Shown here piece after piece: positions 1-11,859 of a stretch of 64,000 bases of DNA. The stretch is from Arachis hypogaea (Eukaryota > Streptophyta > Magnoliopsida > Fabales > Fabaceae): positions 3,374,843 to 3,438,842 of the forward strand of contig NC_092044.1 of the NCBI RefSeq assembly GCF_003086295.3. Reading direction: 5' to 3'. Position numbers and translations under genes: made by a program. Under the pieces are notes generated by a model. The model was not told the origin of the DNA. It made no database searches and saw only the letters and a list, made by a program, of their open reading frames with translations. Every line of letters starts with the position of its first letter. Position 1 is the stretch's first letter.

Positions 1-78
1 TTATCAATCGAAGCAGTCACAATCAGGCACGGATCTAAGGAAGCTAAGTAGCCATCTTGACCCCAAAATTTTTAAAAA

Positions 79-112
<34 letters not shown>

Positions 113-417
113 ACTTACATAATTTTATTTTAATAATTATATTATCTAATTTAGATTTTTTTATAAAATATACTAAGTTTTCTTCTGAATTTGTATGGTT
201 GAAAGAAAAATTTTTATCTTACTTTTTTATGATAACTTATTTCGACTGTAGCTTTATTTTAAGAGTTATATTTTATATTTTATAAAAATATCGGTACTTT
301 TAGATAATTAATAATTTATAAATTTTTTTTAAGTTTTTCAAACTTGTTATATTTGTTTTATATAATTCTCATGTCAAAAACAAAATTATTGAAAAAAATC
401 TATATTTTTTTATATAT
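1..417. other. AT-rich intergenic DNA with (TA)n microsatellite
   Basis: No gene is visible. A (TA)n run occupies about 80-109. The rest is AT-rich sequence with many short A and T runs, ending where the TIR element at 418 begins. Confidence 0.6.
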
Positions 418-1713
418 ATATTAATAAACAGATTTGTTACGCATCCAAATTTTATTGTCATCTAAGTTCAACCAAAGAGGCTCAATACCAACAAAAATCA
501 TTCTTACTAAAAGAGTTCAAAATCTCTCCGTATGAAAAACCGTTCTTCTTTCTCTTCTTCTTCTTTTCTGATGCTGCATCTTTTTTTTCCTTTTTAGTTA
601 TCTTTCTCTTTCGTTATCGTCATCATCAAAAACACCAACATTTTGCTAACATCTTTATTGGTTTTGATTTTTTCTGGTGACATCATTAAATAATTTCGAT
701 TTATTTCTTAGATTATTTGAAGTTCATTTGAATTCAGAAATGAATTCGATGTGCTTTTTGTTGATAATTGAGTCTTTTTTTACTGCTTGTTTAAAGCTGA
801 ACTAATTTCGGTTCATTTGTGTATTAATTTTGATTCACTTGATGCTGCTAATAAGAATTGACCAAAATTTTTATTTTTGAAGTAATTTTGGTTCATTTCT
901 TAGTTTAATTGAGGTTCATTTGGATCTAGAAATGAATTTGATGTGTTTTTGTTGATGATTGAGTTTTTTTTACTATTTGTTCAAATCTGAACTAATTTCA
1001 GTTCATTTGTGTGTTAATTGAGGTTCACTTGATGCTGCTGATAAGTATTGATCAAATTTTTTATTCTTTAAGTAATTTCGATTCATTTCTTAGTTTAATT
1101 GAGATTCATTTAGGTCTAAACATGAATTCGATGAGTTTTTGTTGATTATTGAGTCTTTTTTTTTTAGCAAAAAAGAATGAAATTATTCATTATCATTTTA
1201 TTCAATTGTATTAGATTTCATTCCATTCCATTCAATTTGTCTTGAAAGTCATCACAATTATGGGGACAAATTGTTCATCGACAACATACCTAGATTGCAA
1301 ATGAACCGAAATATTATTATAACAACACTATTGTATAATAACAAATGAACCGAAAAGTATGCATTCTATAAACTCAGAAATTCCTGTGCATGCTATTTAA
1401 ATTTAAATTCATAAACAACACTGATTTTAACAAAAAATGATAAAATTATTCATTATCACTTTATTCAATTGCATTAGATGTTATTTTATTCCATTCAATT
1501 TAAAATTGTTGAAAATGACGATAATGAAAGAGAAAGATAACGAAAAAGAAAAAAAGAAAAAAGAGGAGGAAAAAGGAAAAAATACCTGCGTACGCGAATT
1601 TAGAAAAAGAAATGGCAAAAGAAACGCAAAAAAAACATGCGCGTATTTATGTAAATGGTTTGTTAGACTTGATTGCTAATATAACTTGGATGCAAAGCAT
1701 TATTGATTAATAA
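418..1713. mobile_element. Non-autonomous DNA transposon with long terminal inverted repeats
   Basis: The two ends are imperfect inverted repeats of about 200 bp (about 418-640 and 1508-1713). For example, 'tagttatctttctctttcg' near 592 is matched on the opposite strand near 1525-1550, and 'gcatccaa' near 441 pairs with 'ttggatgc' near 1687. No transposase is present. The interior has a 190-bp tandem repeat (691-1160) and a second direct repeat: a roughly 65-bp block at about 1171-1240 recurs at about 1433-1502. The family is not certain; long TIRs would fit a Mutator-like or foldback element. Exact ends and target duplication were not resolved. Confidence 0.6.
691..1160. repeat. Tandem repeat, about 190-bp unit, 2.5 copies
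   Basis: The motif 'tgaattcgatgtg' followed by 'gttgataattgagtc' recurs at 741, 933 and 1123, giving spacings of 192 and 190 bp. Unit starts marked by 'agtaatttcg' fall at about 691, 881 and 1071. The units carry 'ggttcattt' words. It lies inside the TIR element. Confidence 0.75.
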
Positions 1714-2220
1714 AATCTTTAAAAAATAACAATTCAATAATTATATATTATGCATCACTTATTTTTATATAATAAAAAAATAACAAAAAATAATTAAAAA
1801 TTTTGTATAAAATTCTGTCCCGCACAATTGTGCAATCGATGTACTTATTCCAATAACAAATTAACGCTTCGAATTTGTGAGGAGAAAACACCATAGTAAA
1901 CAAAAGTTCACAAACAACCCACACGCAGAGGTACAGACGTGCAGTTGTCAGAGAAGACAGACACAAAGACGTTGGCATGGCAGATTTTCATACGGCAGGG
2001 TAAACATAGTAGGAGTGTTTCTTGAAGGTGCGGAGGGAGGAGGGGTGGTCGAGGGTCCAGAACTTTACACTGTCAGTTTCAGGTGGTGAGAAAAGAGGCA
2101 TATCAGGAAGTTGAAGGTTGAAGATGATTATTAGTAGGATTAATTTTAAAATTTAATTAGTTTTTAGTCAATAATTTAAGTGTATAATGGACTAAATCTT
2201 TGGTTTAATATGAATAAAAT
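1714..2220. other. Intergenic DNA, no gene seen
   Basis: Mixed AT-rich sequence with a slightly GC-richer patch at 1860-2090. Short open frames here have no recognisable domain and no splice context. I see nothing functional. Confidence 0.5.
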
Positions 2221-2224
2221 GAAC

Positions 2225-2401
2225 ATCACCCATACTATCTAGGATAACCATTCGGATAGTAAAGATAATAAGATTTTGGGATTTACAAAAAATCAAACTC
2301 TTGATATTTCGGATCGGATTTAAAGCTCTGATACTATGTCATAAAATTACTCATCCAAAAACTTAACTTAACAAAAAAAACATTAATTATTATATCTCTA
2401 A
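2225..2401 (-). mobile_element. Degenerate TRIM-like LTR remnant with primer-binding site
   Basis: On the minus strand, 2324-2335 reads as a near match to the initiator-tRNA-Met primer-binding site used by many plant LTR elements (canonical TGGTATCAGAGC; here one base differs). It is preceded by a short LTR-like segment (about 2337-2401) that resembles the segments at 11943-12015 and 34114-34187. No coding sequence is attached, as expected for a terminal-repeat retrotransposon in miniature or its solo remnant. Confidence 0.5.
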
Positions 2402-2689
2402 TACTGAATAACCTCCATTGTACACATCGTACAAAATTTTCATTTTCTCCCAATATTTTCTCAATTTTTTTATAACCAATTTTATTAACGGACGAATTTT
2501 TTATAATAAAAAAATGACTATTACTAATCAATCAATCGAGATACCCGAGTGGTAAACAAAACAATGAATATCAACCAAATCCTTAAGTTGATTGAAAAAA
2601 AATTAAATTTGTTATTTATATTATCATCGTCAATTCCCAATTTTACCCTTCTTCGCTACCTTTTATTCTCCCTCAATGAACCCATTTTT

Positions 2690-5600
2690 TATTTGACATG
2701 CCCAGTTGACTCCTCTCCTCCACACACTACGACGAAGCCCTAGCCATCAAGGTGAAAATCCTGGTACCACTTACCTTCCCCCAATGCCTTGCATTTTTTG
2801 TTTTCCTTTATCCCTAATAATGTTGGCTTATTAGTTATTACACATTCACGTTGTTCTTACATTTCCCCTAATTTTTTCTCGTTACTCTTCACTCATACAC
2901 TAATATAGACAAGTTTGAACGTTTAAAATAGGCTGTAACATCCTCTGTAAAATTTGATTTTACTTTTAGGGTTATTTATCTCCTTTCTTGATTCTCCGTC
3001 TTTCTTGCATTTCTTTTCATCTCCTGATTTTACCTTTAACCGATGAATGTTTTTCTTTCTTCCCGTATTTCGATTTGCTGTAATATCATTAACTAACATG
3101 AAAAAAAAAATGTTATTTATACCGAAATTGGTGTCTATGTCTATATGCCTATATCAACCTCACTCACTCTGGTATAATTATAAACCCTAAAAAAGTGACA
3201 ACAAATAAAAATCATTTTTTTTTCATTTCATAGATAGGGTCTGAAGCAGAAGTTTTTGTTTTTGTTCTTTTATGGACATAGCCATTGACTTATCTGACTC
3301 TTTGCATATGATTGACATTTTGTTTGACCCACTCAAATGGCTGAAACATGAACAGCATAAAAAAGAAGCATGGCCACAGACATCATCAGCAGCCTACCAA
3401 ACTCGTTGTTGTGCCACATCCTCTCATTCCTCCCAACCATAGATGCCGTGGGCACCAGCTTCTTGTCTCGCCGGTGGCGCCACCTCTGGAAGGATCTCCA
3501 AGCCTTTGATTTTGATACCCAACGCATTGGGAACAATGAGAGATTCGTGTCTTTTGTGGACACAGTTCTATCCCAGCGCAGGTTTTCCGACATCCGAAAG
3601 CTCCGCCTCATATGTGGGGCACACTTAGATAGCGGCAATGCCGTCGGAAGGTGGGTGCGAGCTGCTCTGGGGCCTTGCCTTCAAGAAATGCATCTCCTTT
3701 TGTATGGTGATGTTAGTAGCAACTATGTTGATGAAATATTCACATGTGCTTCGCTTGTTTCTCTCACCCTGGTGGCTAATCTTGTTTTGAATAATATATC
3801 TTCGGTTCATTTGCCTCTACTCAAGAATTTATCACTGGGCCCAGACGTACCTGTTGACCTCAACCTCATATCTGCCTGCCCTGCTCTTGAATATCTTTAC
3901 TTCATTTTTGATGCATCGTTTTATCCTAACATTCACTTGCTCTCCCCCTCTTTGAAGAGGCTAAGATTAATAGAGGCAAGAGAAAGAGACTTTGATGATC
4001 CCATAATCACTGAGATTCAAATAGACGCCCCGAATCTTGAGTACCTCCGTATATACCTTGAAGAATCGTGTGTAAGGACTTTAGTCATCAGTGATTTTCC
4101 CAACATGATGGAAGCTTCTATTGATATTGCTCCCAAGGCTGAGCATGTTGATTGGGTACCCAAACTTCTCCAGGCACTCTCCAAGACAAAGAAGCTGGAT
4201 TTGGGGGGATTTACCACCCAGGTAATATGCTTGTCGGTGTCTCATAATCCGTTACTCATTCTAACTTGCTTATTGGAATCTCTAAACCGTTGTGTTATCG
4301 TTCACACAGTGCTTGGTCAAAGCTCCAAATTTACACTTCCCAGAATTTAGCTACTTATGTCAACTGAGGATTTGTATTAGAAGTTTCAACTCTGGAGTCC
4401 TAATAAAACTGCTTTGCTGCTGCCCTAAGCTTCAAGTACTCAAAATTGATAACAATGGGGTATAAACATTTGCATAATTCCACCATTTTCTATTTGTTAT
4501 TAATTGCCTGCATCCTTTGACAATTTTTTTTCCCATGTTGTTAGGTACAGTATTTTGGTGACCAAACTCCCCGTACTGAACCTAGCAGTTGGACACAGCC
4601 AGCCAGTGTACCTAATTGTGTTAGGTCACACTTGAACATTCTTGAATTTAGAAGATACCCAGACTCATTAGAGGAACGTGAATTTTTGGCTTATATCTTG
4701 CAAAATGCACTTGTTTTAAAGACATTTATAATTTACACTAACATTGGTTCATTTGAAAAGGAGAAAGAGCATATCCTTAATGAAATATCTGTCTTACCGA
4801 GGGGCTCTAGCATATGCCAAGTTGAAGAATTCACGTATGGCAAATGGTATGAACTCTCCTCTGCTCTGTGGTTTGCCATATCAATACTATCTCGAGTAAT
4901 ATAAATCTGAGTTTTCCTTATGAGGCATGTTTAAAAAATTGGTATGAAAATTGTGAAAAGTGAACCAGGGTCCATTCTGTATGTGAAAAATTAGTTATCT
5001 TATGGAAAGAATCATCTGTTATACTGCCATTTTATATAGGGTGTACTGGCATATATTTCACTGCTTCCTCATGTTTGCTGTCTGCACTTTTAACTAATGC
5101 TGTAGAATTTTCTTGAATTTGTTCTTTTATGATATTACATGAAATTGGGAAAAGGCGTTTGTCGTTGACTTGTATATGAAATTGGATTTCATGTATTTAT
5201 ATTATACAAAAATAAAGTGTTGGGTCAATTAAATAAGATTATAATATTTTAAATCGATCTTTTTCTAAGATTTTAGATTAAAAGCAACACATGGAAAAGC
5301 ATTATTGGTATTCTAAAGGTAACTTAATTAAAGAAGACAGAATTGTATTTGTTAGGATTTTATGTACATGATTACACATTTTTTATTTTTTATATATATG
5401 ATTGTGATATTACGTGAGATATATGCAATCCTTCCTTCACATGAATTATGACATGAATATTTGGTAAAAGTTTATTGATAATGCAAATATGTATGAATCG
5501 CGAATCGATAACGTAAACTGGAATTATACATATTGATGATATGCAAAATTAAATTTTAAATCATGGTCAAAAGTGCTTAAAGCCTTAAACAGAGCCTTAA

Positions 5601-5852
5601 TTCTTGCGATAGAACTGTTCAACCTGCCCCTTTTGCATTATGAATCACACAGATGATATAAATATTGTTTTCTAATAGTTTTTTCTTAATCTGTCTTCTT
5701 ACATTCAAGTAGTTTTTTTCTTTCCTCAGGCGGCTATAAAGGAGATGATTCCTATTGCTTCAGCATGGAACTGTGAACTTGAAAGGGTGGATTATATGAA
5801 GTATAAGAAGACTCTGACATCATGCTTTTGTTCTATACAACTTTTAATTTAA
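2690..5852 (+). CDS. F-box / FBD domain protein (LRR type)
   Basis: The predicted protein has 453 residues in three coding exons: 3370-4221, 4310-4459 and 4545-4904, all joined in phase 0 with GT-AG introns. A non-coding leader exon probably ends at 2751 and resumes at 3234. Residues 4-45 form an F-box (LPNSLLCHILSFLP, then SFLSRRWRHLW), the part that binds SKP1 in SCF ubiquitin ligases. The middle is leucine-rich (LPLLKNLSL, PSLKRLRL). Residues about 358-428 are an FBD domain (HLNILEFRRYPDSLEE, ISVLPRGSSICQVEEF). The substrate cannot be inferred. A donor at 4896 and an acceptor before 5730 would give an alternative phase-0 last exon (5730-5852) with 40 extra residues in place of the last two. 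Reading straight through the first intron gives a truncated 326-residue product. The family is large and often tandemly duplicated, so expression is not guaranteed. Confidence 0.85.
4905..5784 (+). other. 3' region of the F-box gene, possible last intron
   Basis: AT-rich sequence that would be the 3' UTR in the short model or an 834-bp intron (4896-5729) in the long one. The only coding-like stretch begins at 5730 after a pyrimidine-rich acceptor. A possible polyadenylation context occurs at 5206-5217 ('aaaaataaagtg'). Confidence 0.4.
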
Positions 5853-6219
5853 GCAACATAAACATAAGTTGTTGATGTTATTTTTAAACCCTTATTTCCT
5901 TTTTTCCCCCAACCATCTCTAGCTACCTAGTTGACATTATTTTCCTTCTTGAAAGTTGCAATTTAAACACTCTTTTATGTTCGGAACTATCTTATATTTG
6001 GGATTTGATGTGGCATTTTGGACTTAAAATGAAATGCAAATGAATGCGAGCACTGGACTTGTTCTTAATATTGGCCTTCCAATAACTGGACTTGTTCTTA
6101 ACATTGGGCTTCCAATAACGCGCTTGTAAATCCCATCAATGTCTGTTGGGAGAACAAAGATAGACTGCTCTAGTTGTTTTCAAAAATTAACTAAAAAAGA
6201 AAGAAAAAAAAACAGAAGA

Positions 6220-6250
<31 letters not shown>

Positions 6251-8055
6251 TAGTTGTATTGTATACTCAATTTACAAATAAAATATACTAAAGAAAAAAC
6301 TATGAATAAGTACACAAAATCAACACACATTCTGTGTTTTGTAGCTGGTATGTACTGGCTAATTTTCATTTTCACTGTGAGAGGAGGAAATGCAGTTTTC
6401 CTTTTCATAATATTTCACTTCAAAATGAAAAGACTATTTTACCCCTAGTATATTATAGAAAAAATTACATAGGACTCTAATCCCTTCTCATGTTGTACCA
6501 AGTGCAAATTGAACAACATAAGTAGATTGCTATATTACTAATAATAACACAAGGATCAACAGAGGTGTACACTCAATTGTTCTCTTATAGAATTAATTAT
6601 TAATCTAATCGTTTTAAATTGATTAGAGGAAATTAAATATAAAAAAAATGAGGAGGCATGAAGAAGTGTACATGAATTAACCCAAGTTTCATGACCACCA
6701 TGATTATAATGGCACCTTTCTGGACAGAAAGAGAGAATTTTTCTTTTAAGAGTAAACATGAAACTCTGTAGAATGGATGATGTGAAGTATAGGAAGACTT
6801 GACGTTGTGTTGTATAAGCTCTATGCAACCTTTAAGCAACATATATATAAGTTGTTAATTTTATTTTGAAACCCTTTTCTCCTTTTTCTCCCAACCATCT
6901 CTAGGTACCTAATTGAGTATTTGACAGTATTTTACTTTCTGAAAGTTGCAGTTTAAACACTTTATGTTCTGATCCATCTTAAATTTGGGATTTGATTTTG
7001 TTGTGTTTCTTTAGTAACTGTTATTCTAGTCTCTTCTGGTTTGATATTTGTTAGAGCACTTCTTAAATACGAAAATAATGATGGGTGTAGAAATTCAGAA
7101 ATCACAGGGCATGAACCATGAATCAAACATCCTCTTGTATAAATGGACAAAGTCACATTTAACTAGTTCAAAAATTTGGTTACAGAAATCAGGACGTGAT
7201 ACATAAGGGTCAAAATTATAGCCAAAATGGCTTGCTGGGCAAGTGAAATAGTTCTTCCACTATTGGTTTGAATATCGTTTTTGGCATTGGTAGGATGATA
7301 GAGGAAGGCCATTGAAATGCTGTCTTCATTCTTGCCTCTAAATATTGGCCTCCCAATAACGTGCTTGTAATGCCCATCACTCATTCTCTGTTGGGAGAAC
7401 AGATATAGATTGCTTTAGTTGCTTACAAAATTTAATTATAATAAAAAATAATAAGAAAAAGTCAAGTTAATATATAAGAATATTAGTTTTATTGTACATT
7501 CAATTTACAAAGAAAATATACTAAAGAAGAAACAATGAATAATTACACAAAATTAGCACACATTCCTGTGTTTTGTAGCTGGTATGTCTTAGGATTTTTG
7601 GCTGATTTTCATTTCCAGTGTTAGCGAAGAAAATGCAGTATTCCTATTCAAAAGAATATTTCACTTCAAAATGAAAAGACTATTTTGCCTCTAGTAGATT
7701 AAAGCAAAATTTACATAGAACTTTCCCCTCTAATCCCTTCTCATCTTGTACCAAGTGCAAATTGGACAACCCAAGGAGATTGCTATATTACTAATAATAA
7801 CACAAAAGGGTCCACACAAAGGTGTATACTCAATTGTTCTCTTATAAAATTAGTTACTAATATAATCGTTTTAAATCGATGATTAAGAAAATTAAACAAA
7901 AGAAAAATGGGGAGGCATAAAATGGAGGCATGCAGAAGTGTAAATTAAATTACCTGAGTTTCATCACCACCGGTGATTATAATCGCACCTTCTTCTGGAC
8001 AGAAAGAGAGCCAACTTTTCTTAGAGTAAACATGGAACTCTGTAGATCCATCGCA
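5785..8055. repeat. Tandem segmental duplication, units 5785-6772 and 6773-8055
   Basis: Two adjacent direct copies of about 1.0 and 1.28 kb. Matches run in order: 'atgaagtataagaagact' near 5797 with its copy near 6784; the 'accatctctag' block near 5912 and 6892; the 'ttctgtgttttgtagctgg' block near 6330 and about 7565; and 'tggacagaaagagag' near 6720 and 7998. The right unit includes the functional 3' exons of the dioxygenase-like gene and the left unit carries their decayed copies. Small indels throughout suggest the event is not very recent. Confidence 0.85.
6073..6772 (-). pseudogene. Truncated duplicate of the 2OG-dioxygenase-like gene 3' end
   Basis: On the minus strand, 6772-6681 matches the end of exon 2 of the neighbouring gene, but frame-breaking differences turn the conserved FCPEEGAIIITGGDETQ region into unrelated residues. 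6160-6073 matches the start of exon 3 (IGRP region) but is disrupted by a 34-bp tandem repeat (two copies at about 6053-6119, around 'ggacttgttcttaa'). The first exon and most of exon 2 are absent. It is a non-functional by-product of the tandem duplication. Confidence 0.75.
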
Positions 8056-10451
8056 TACATGAAAACCCAATGAGTGTGAGTAATCCGTTCCCCTAATCAG
8101 CATTCTAATCACATCATATTTTAAGGAGTTAGGCCATTGATCTTCTCTATTATCTCTGCAATGCTTATATATACAACATACTGTTCCAACATCATGCCCA
8201 TGATGAACCAAATCCATATCATCAACTTCAATTTTTCTTGGAATCTTTTCCAGTATCACCGGTAAAATTTTCTCGGCCACAGTCTCGATGCGTAGCATGA
8301 GTTTTTCCATTTTCTTGCTGCAAAAAAGATTTAAAAACGTTGAGCAACAATTCGTGAATAGTTGTCATGGAATATCTTGATATTGACTGTAAGAATATAC
8401 TTAGAATATTTTCAGATTTTATATTTATTTAGTTTGATATAAAATTAATTTTGTCATTATGTTTAAATAATATTCTTGACCTATAAATAAGTACTTTTTA
8501 TTATACATTTTCTAAGCACCTGAATGTCAATTTATCTTTAGTTATTCTCATGAATTCATTGATAAGTGACATTACATGCGTGCAATGCATTACTCCTAAT
8601 TTTGAGACAAATGGTTAATGGATGTGTAAAGTATAGTGCTCACTACTGCATGTGCAGTTTTTTTTAACAATAAATGATGAAGTGTAAAGATGTTTTGCTC
8701 CTAACTCGTGCAATTTCAGTTGATTATAGCCAGCTAGCTTAATTATTATGTTGGATCATAACTAAGCAAGAATAAACCAGTTACCTTTCCTCCACTAGCT
8801 TTGCGTGCGACAGAATAATTAGTGTGCTTCTTTTTCTCTTCTTTCTTTTAAACTACAGTGATTGAATGAATTTTATGATCATACTTTCTCACTTACAATA
8901 GCTGCTTGGTTATATATAATCAGTGTTGTTCACATGTGTTCAGTTAAATAGTTATGATTAATATAGGGGTTTAAAGTCTGAAATTAAAAGGTTAGTAACA
9001 AAATTTAAAGATGATAAAATCAATAAAATTTAAATTTAAAAATTACAATAAAAGTTGGCTAAAATTTAATTAGGTGTCATTAAATTTAACATTTATGTCA
9101 CTTTTTAAATAGTGTCAAGTAAAAAGAATATTTATGCCCATTTAAATGTAAGGATATGTGAGCAACCACCATAAAGTAATCCAAATTCATGCTTAGAATT
9201 ATTCTCCCTTTCTCTAATTTTTTGTTCTGTCAATATGTTCTAAAATCAAAATATTTAAATAAAATCTGTTCATCATTGTTATATTTTATAGAACAACAAT
9301 AATTATCATCCTTCCATGACCACTAGTAACGTTTCTAAAACATATATATATGATATAATTATAAAGAAAAGAAAAAAAACATATGATTTGTTTTTCTTAT
9401 ACTTATGTAAACTCATCATATATTAATAAAAAATAATGCGCGACCTTATCTTAAGTGAAAACTACATCAAGATTTTGCAAATTTTAGTTCATATAGAGAT
9501 TTTGAACATATAAATATTTATCTTATTTTCATTTTTTGTTATTGAACATATGAATGTTTATCTATATATAGCATATATACCGCCATAGAATTCACTTTCT
9601 AGTTAATAGCAAACAATAATATTCATCTTATCTAGTGTAGTGCCAATGATGCTTTATATCTAGTGGGGAACCAATAGTTGAGAAATCTTATATTTTAGAA
9701 TATGATTACTACATGCAAGATTGAAATATTTAATTAATCACATATCACAATCCTCTCTTGGCATGCAGATATATAATCACCCTCTATATACATAATAAGT
9801 TCTAGTAGTAGCTAGCTATGTACTAATGATTTGTTAATAAAATGGATGCATTATATTACGTACATAGGGTTATTTATTATCTAATTATCAATTATTAATA
9901 ATTAATTAACATAACGTTAATTACCTGAAATTTGGATATCCAATAGGCGAAATTCCCTCCATATTCAACTTCAACTCGTCTTCTCTGCACCACACGAACT
10001 CTTCACACATCTCACTCCCTTCTTCTTCTTCTTCTTCTCCGCCATGATACTCTTCATAACCCCAAGGCTTCTCCGGTGACCTCATCAAAGCCTCTCTCTT
10101 CACGGGCGGCACACCGAACACTCCGGCGGCGGCCTCCGCAGCAGACACCACGAGCTCCCTCGGAATCCCGTGGTTCATGAGCTGGAAGCACCCGATTTTC
10201 GCCATGGCGTCCAAAACGGCATCGCATTCCGCCTCGTCACGGTGAAAACAAAGAGAAACGAAGTCGACCTTTGGCGGAGTTTCTAGAAGCTTCTGTTTCG
10301 GGAAGAACTTATCGGGCAACACGAGATCAGGGACGCGGAGCGAGGATTCTAGAAACTCCGTTAAAACTTCGTCATTAGTTACCGACGATCGCCGTCCTGA
10401 GGCAACCGGAGACGGCGGCGGAGCGCGGAAATCGACGACGGCTTCCGGCAT
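7163..10451 (-). CDS. 2-oxoglutarate/Fe(II) dioxygenase-like protein, probably tail-anchored
   Basis: Three exons on the minus strand, 10451-9925, 8317-7954 and 7387-7163, join in phase to 371 residues. The first intron is 1.6 kb. Residues about 60-110 resemble the DIOX_N domain of plant 2OG dioxygenases (AKIGCFQLMNHGIP). The second half resembles the catalytic barrel (SWLSFCPEEGAIIITGGDE, then HYKHVIGRPIFRG). The usual iron ligands are not intact: the HxD position reads HVCD, and the position of the distal His in the normal 'HR' motif reads GR. It may therefore be a non-catalytic or divergent subfamily member. About 20 hydrophobic residues near the C-terminus (AILAIILTLMYHVLISV) look like a membrane tail anchor. 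The N-terminus is Pro/Ser-rich and a Glu run lies at about 137-143. The substrate is unknown; gibberellin or ACC oxidase activity should not be assumed. Confidence 0.8.
8318..9924 (-). other. Large first intron of the dioxygenase-like gene
   Basis: AT-rich intron bounded by GTAATT at 9924 and TTTTGCAG at 8318 (minus strand). No nested gene or clear transposon end was seen. Confidence 0.6.
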
Positions 10452-11210
10452 CGGTAACGGCGTTATTTAACTCTTAGCTGTTAACGGTTTTAGTTATGAT
10501 ATGTGTGTGTGTGGAAACTGGTGTGTGAGCGGTTATTTATTTGAACGGTTTTTGGTTTTGGAAGCGAGTGAGGGAGAGAGAAAAAGCGCGTGGAACAACG
10601 AGGGATTGATGGCGTGTCGCGCGCATTGGAGACATGAGGGGTTTCCGGCGAATAATTACGACGTCGTTTTACTTTTGCTTTCTTTTTCTGATTCTACTTT
10701 GTTTTTTTGGTTTCTTCGTTTTGCTTTACAGCAGTGGTACCAGTGGATGGCTCATCATTTTAAAGGAAAAGGAATATCTGAAGCATCATTTCCGGTAATT
10801 TTTGCAATTTCAGGTGGGGGCTGCCCATCTTGTGTTGTACTTGTACTAGTACTATATTTAAACAAAACTTATTTTACATGACACTTTCGCTAGGGAGATA
10901 ATTGACTATTTGTACAAGAATTAATCTCTACATACAAATATTTTACATTTACAAGTTTTACAAGTCTGAACGAAACATATTCATTAAACGCACTGCTTGT
11001 TACGTGCCTTTTTAACAGAATTTTAAATCAATTCAAATCAATTAATGCACAAATATATAACTTTCATTTTTTAAAAGATTTCATTTCTTTTTTCGAATTT
11101 TTTGCCAAATTTGTTGGATATCCTTCTGCGTTCTCTTTTTGCTTCGTTTTGTTCGATTTTCATGGTTTTTGAAATCAAGCTTTGAAATGTTTTGAAGATA
11201 ATGGAACTTC
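10452..11210. other. Upstream region of the dioxygenase-like gene
   Basis: Presumed promoter and leader of the minus-strand gene. The first 250 bp are GC-richer than the surroundings, with a GA-rich patch at about 10568-10583. The plus-strand open frame here (10501-10881) has no recognisable domain and is probably chance. Beyond 10900 the sequence is AT-rich. Confidence 0.4.
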
Positions 11211-11395
11211 AGAAATACACCCAAACAATTACATAAATATACCCAAACGATTACAGAAATACACCTAAACAGTTACAAAAATACACCCAAACGATTACAA
11301 AAAGAATTACGGAAATACACCCAAACGGTTACAAAAATACACCCAAAAGATTACAGAAATACACCCAAAGAATTTAAAAAATACACCCAAAACAA
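11211..11395. repeat. Minisatellite, 22-bp unit, about 8 copies
   Basis: Repeats of 'aaatacacccaaacgattac' plus two variable bases, with period 22 bp and one 12-bp partial unit in the middle ('aaagaattacgg'). Units vary mainly in the 'acgatt' part. Confidence 0.85.
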
Positions 11396-11623
11396 GGGAG
11401 ACAGTATATTTCTTCTTGAAATTTTTTAATGTTTTGCTGGTTAATCTAGAAGAAAAACCTAGAAGAACAGTAAAACAGTATCTTGAATAATGTTTCTTCC
11501 TTTTTCCTGGTGATTTTTTATGGAGATTTGTATCTTTTCTTTTTTATTTCTTCTATTCTTCGCGAGGAGTTGGAACGTTTATGCAGAATCGTAGTGGTTT
11601 ATTTTGAATGTACCTTGAATTTG

Positions 11624-11765
11624 GATGGTTTGCATTTTGATTGAGGAAGAAGAGGAAGAGTGAACGTGTTGTGGAAGGGGTGTGTTTTTTTTGTTGATGG
11701 TTTGCGTTTTGATTGAGGAAGAAGACGAAGAGTGAACGTGTTGTTGAACGCGTGTTTTTTTCTTA
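11624..11765. repeat. Tandem duplication, 72-bp unit, two copies
   Basis: 'gatggtttgc' and 'ttttgattgaggaagaag' start units at 11624 and 11696. The copies differ at a few bases. Together with the minisatellite at 11211, this probably belongs to one repetitive element spanning about 10890-11850, whose flanks share the word 'tttgtacaa' in inverted positions. Confidence 0.7.
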
Positions 11766-11859
11766 GACTTGGAGCAACTTGTATAACTTGTAAGCCAAAA
11801 AGACTTGTATGTATAGTATGTCTCTTTGTACAAATAACCATCCGAGTATTAGGGATAAT

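Noticed and set aside
2535..2560. tRNA-like words ('acccgagtggt')
   Set aside because: No cloverleaf could be drawn and there is no matching acceptor stem.
7163..7384. The 73-residue minus-strand frame as a separate small membrane protein
   Set aside because: It is the in-phase third exon of the dioxygenase-like gene, with a good acceptor at its start.
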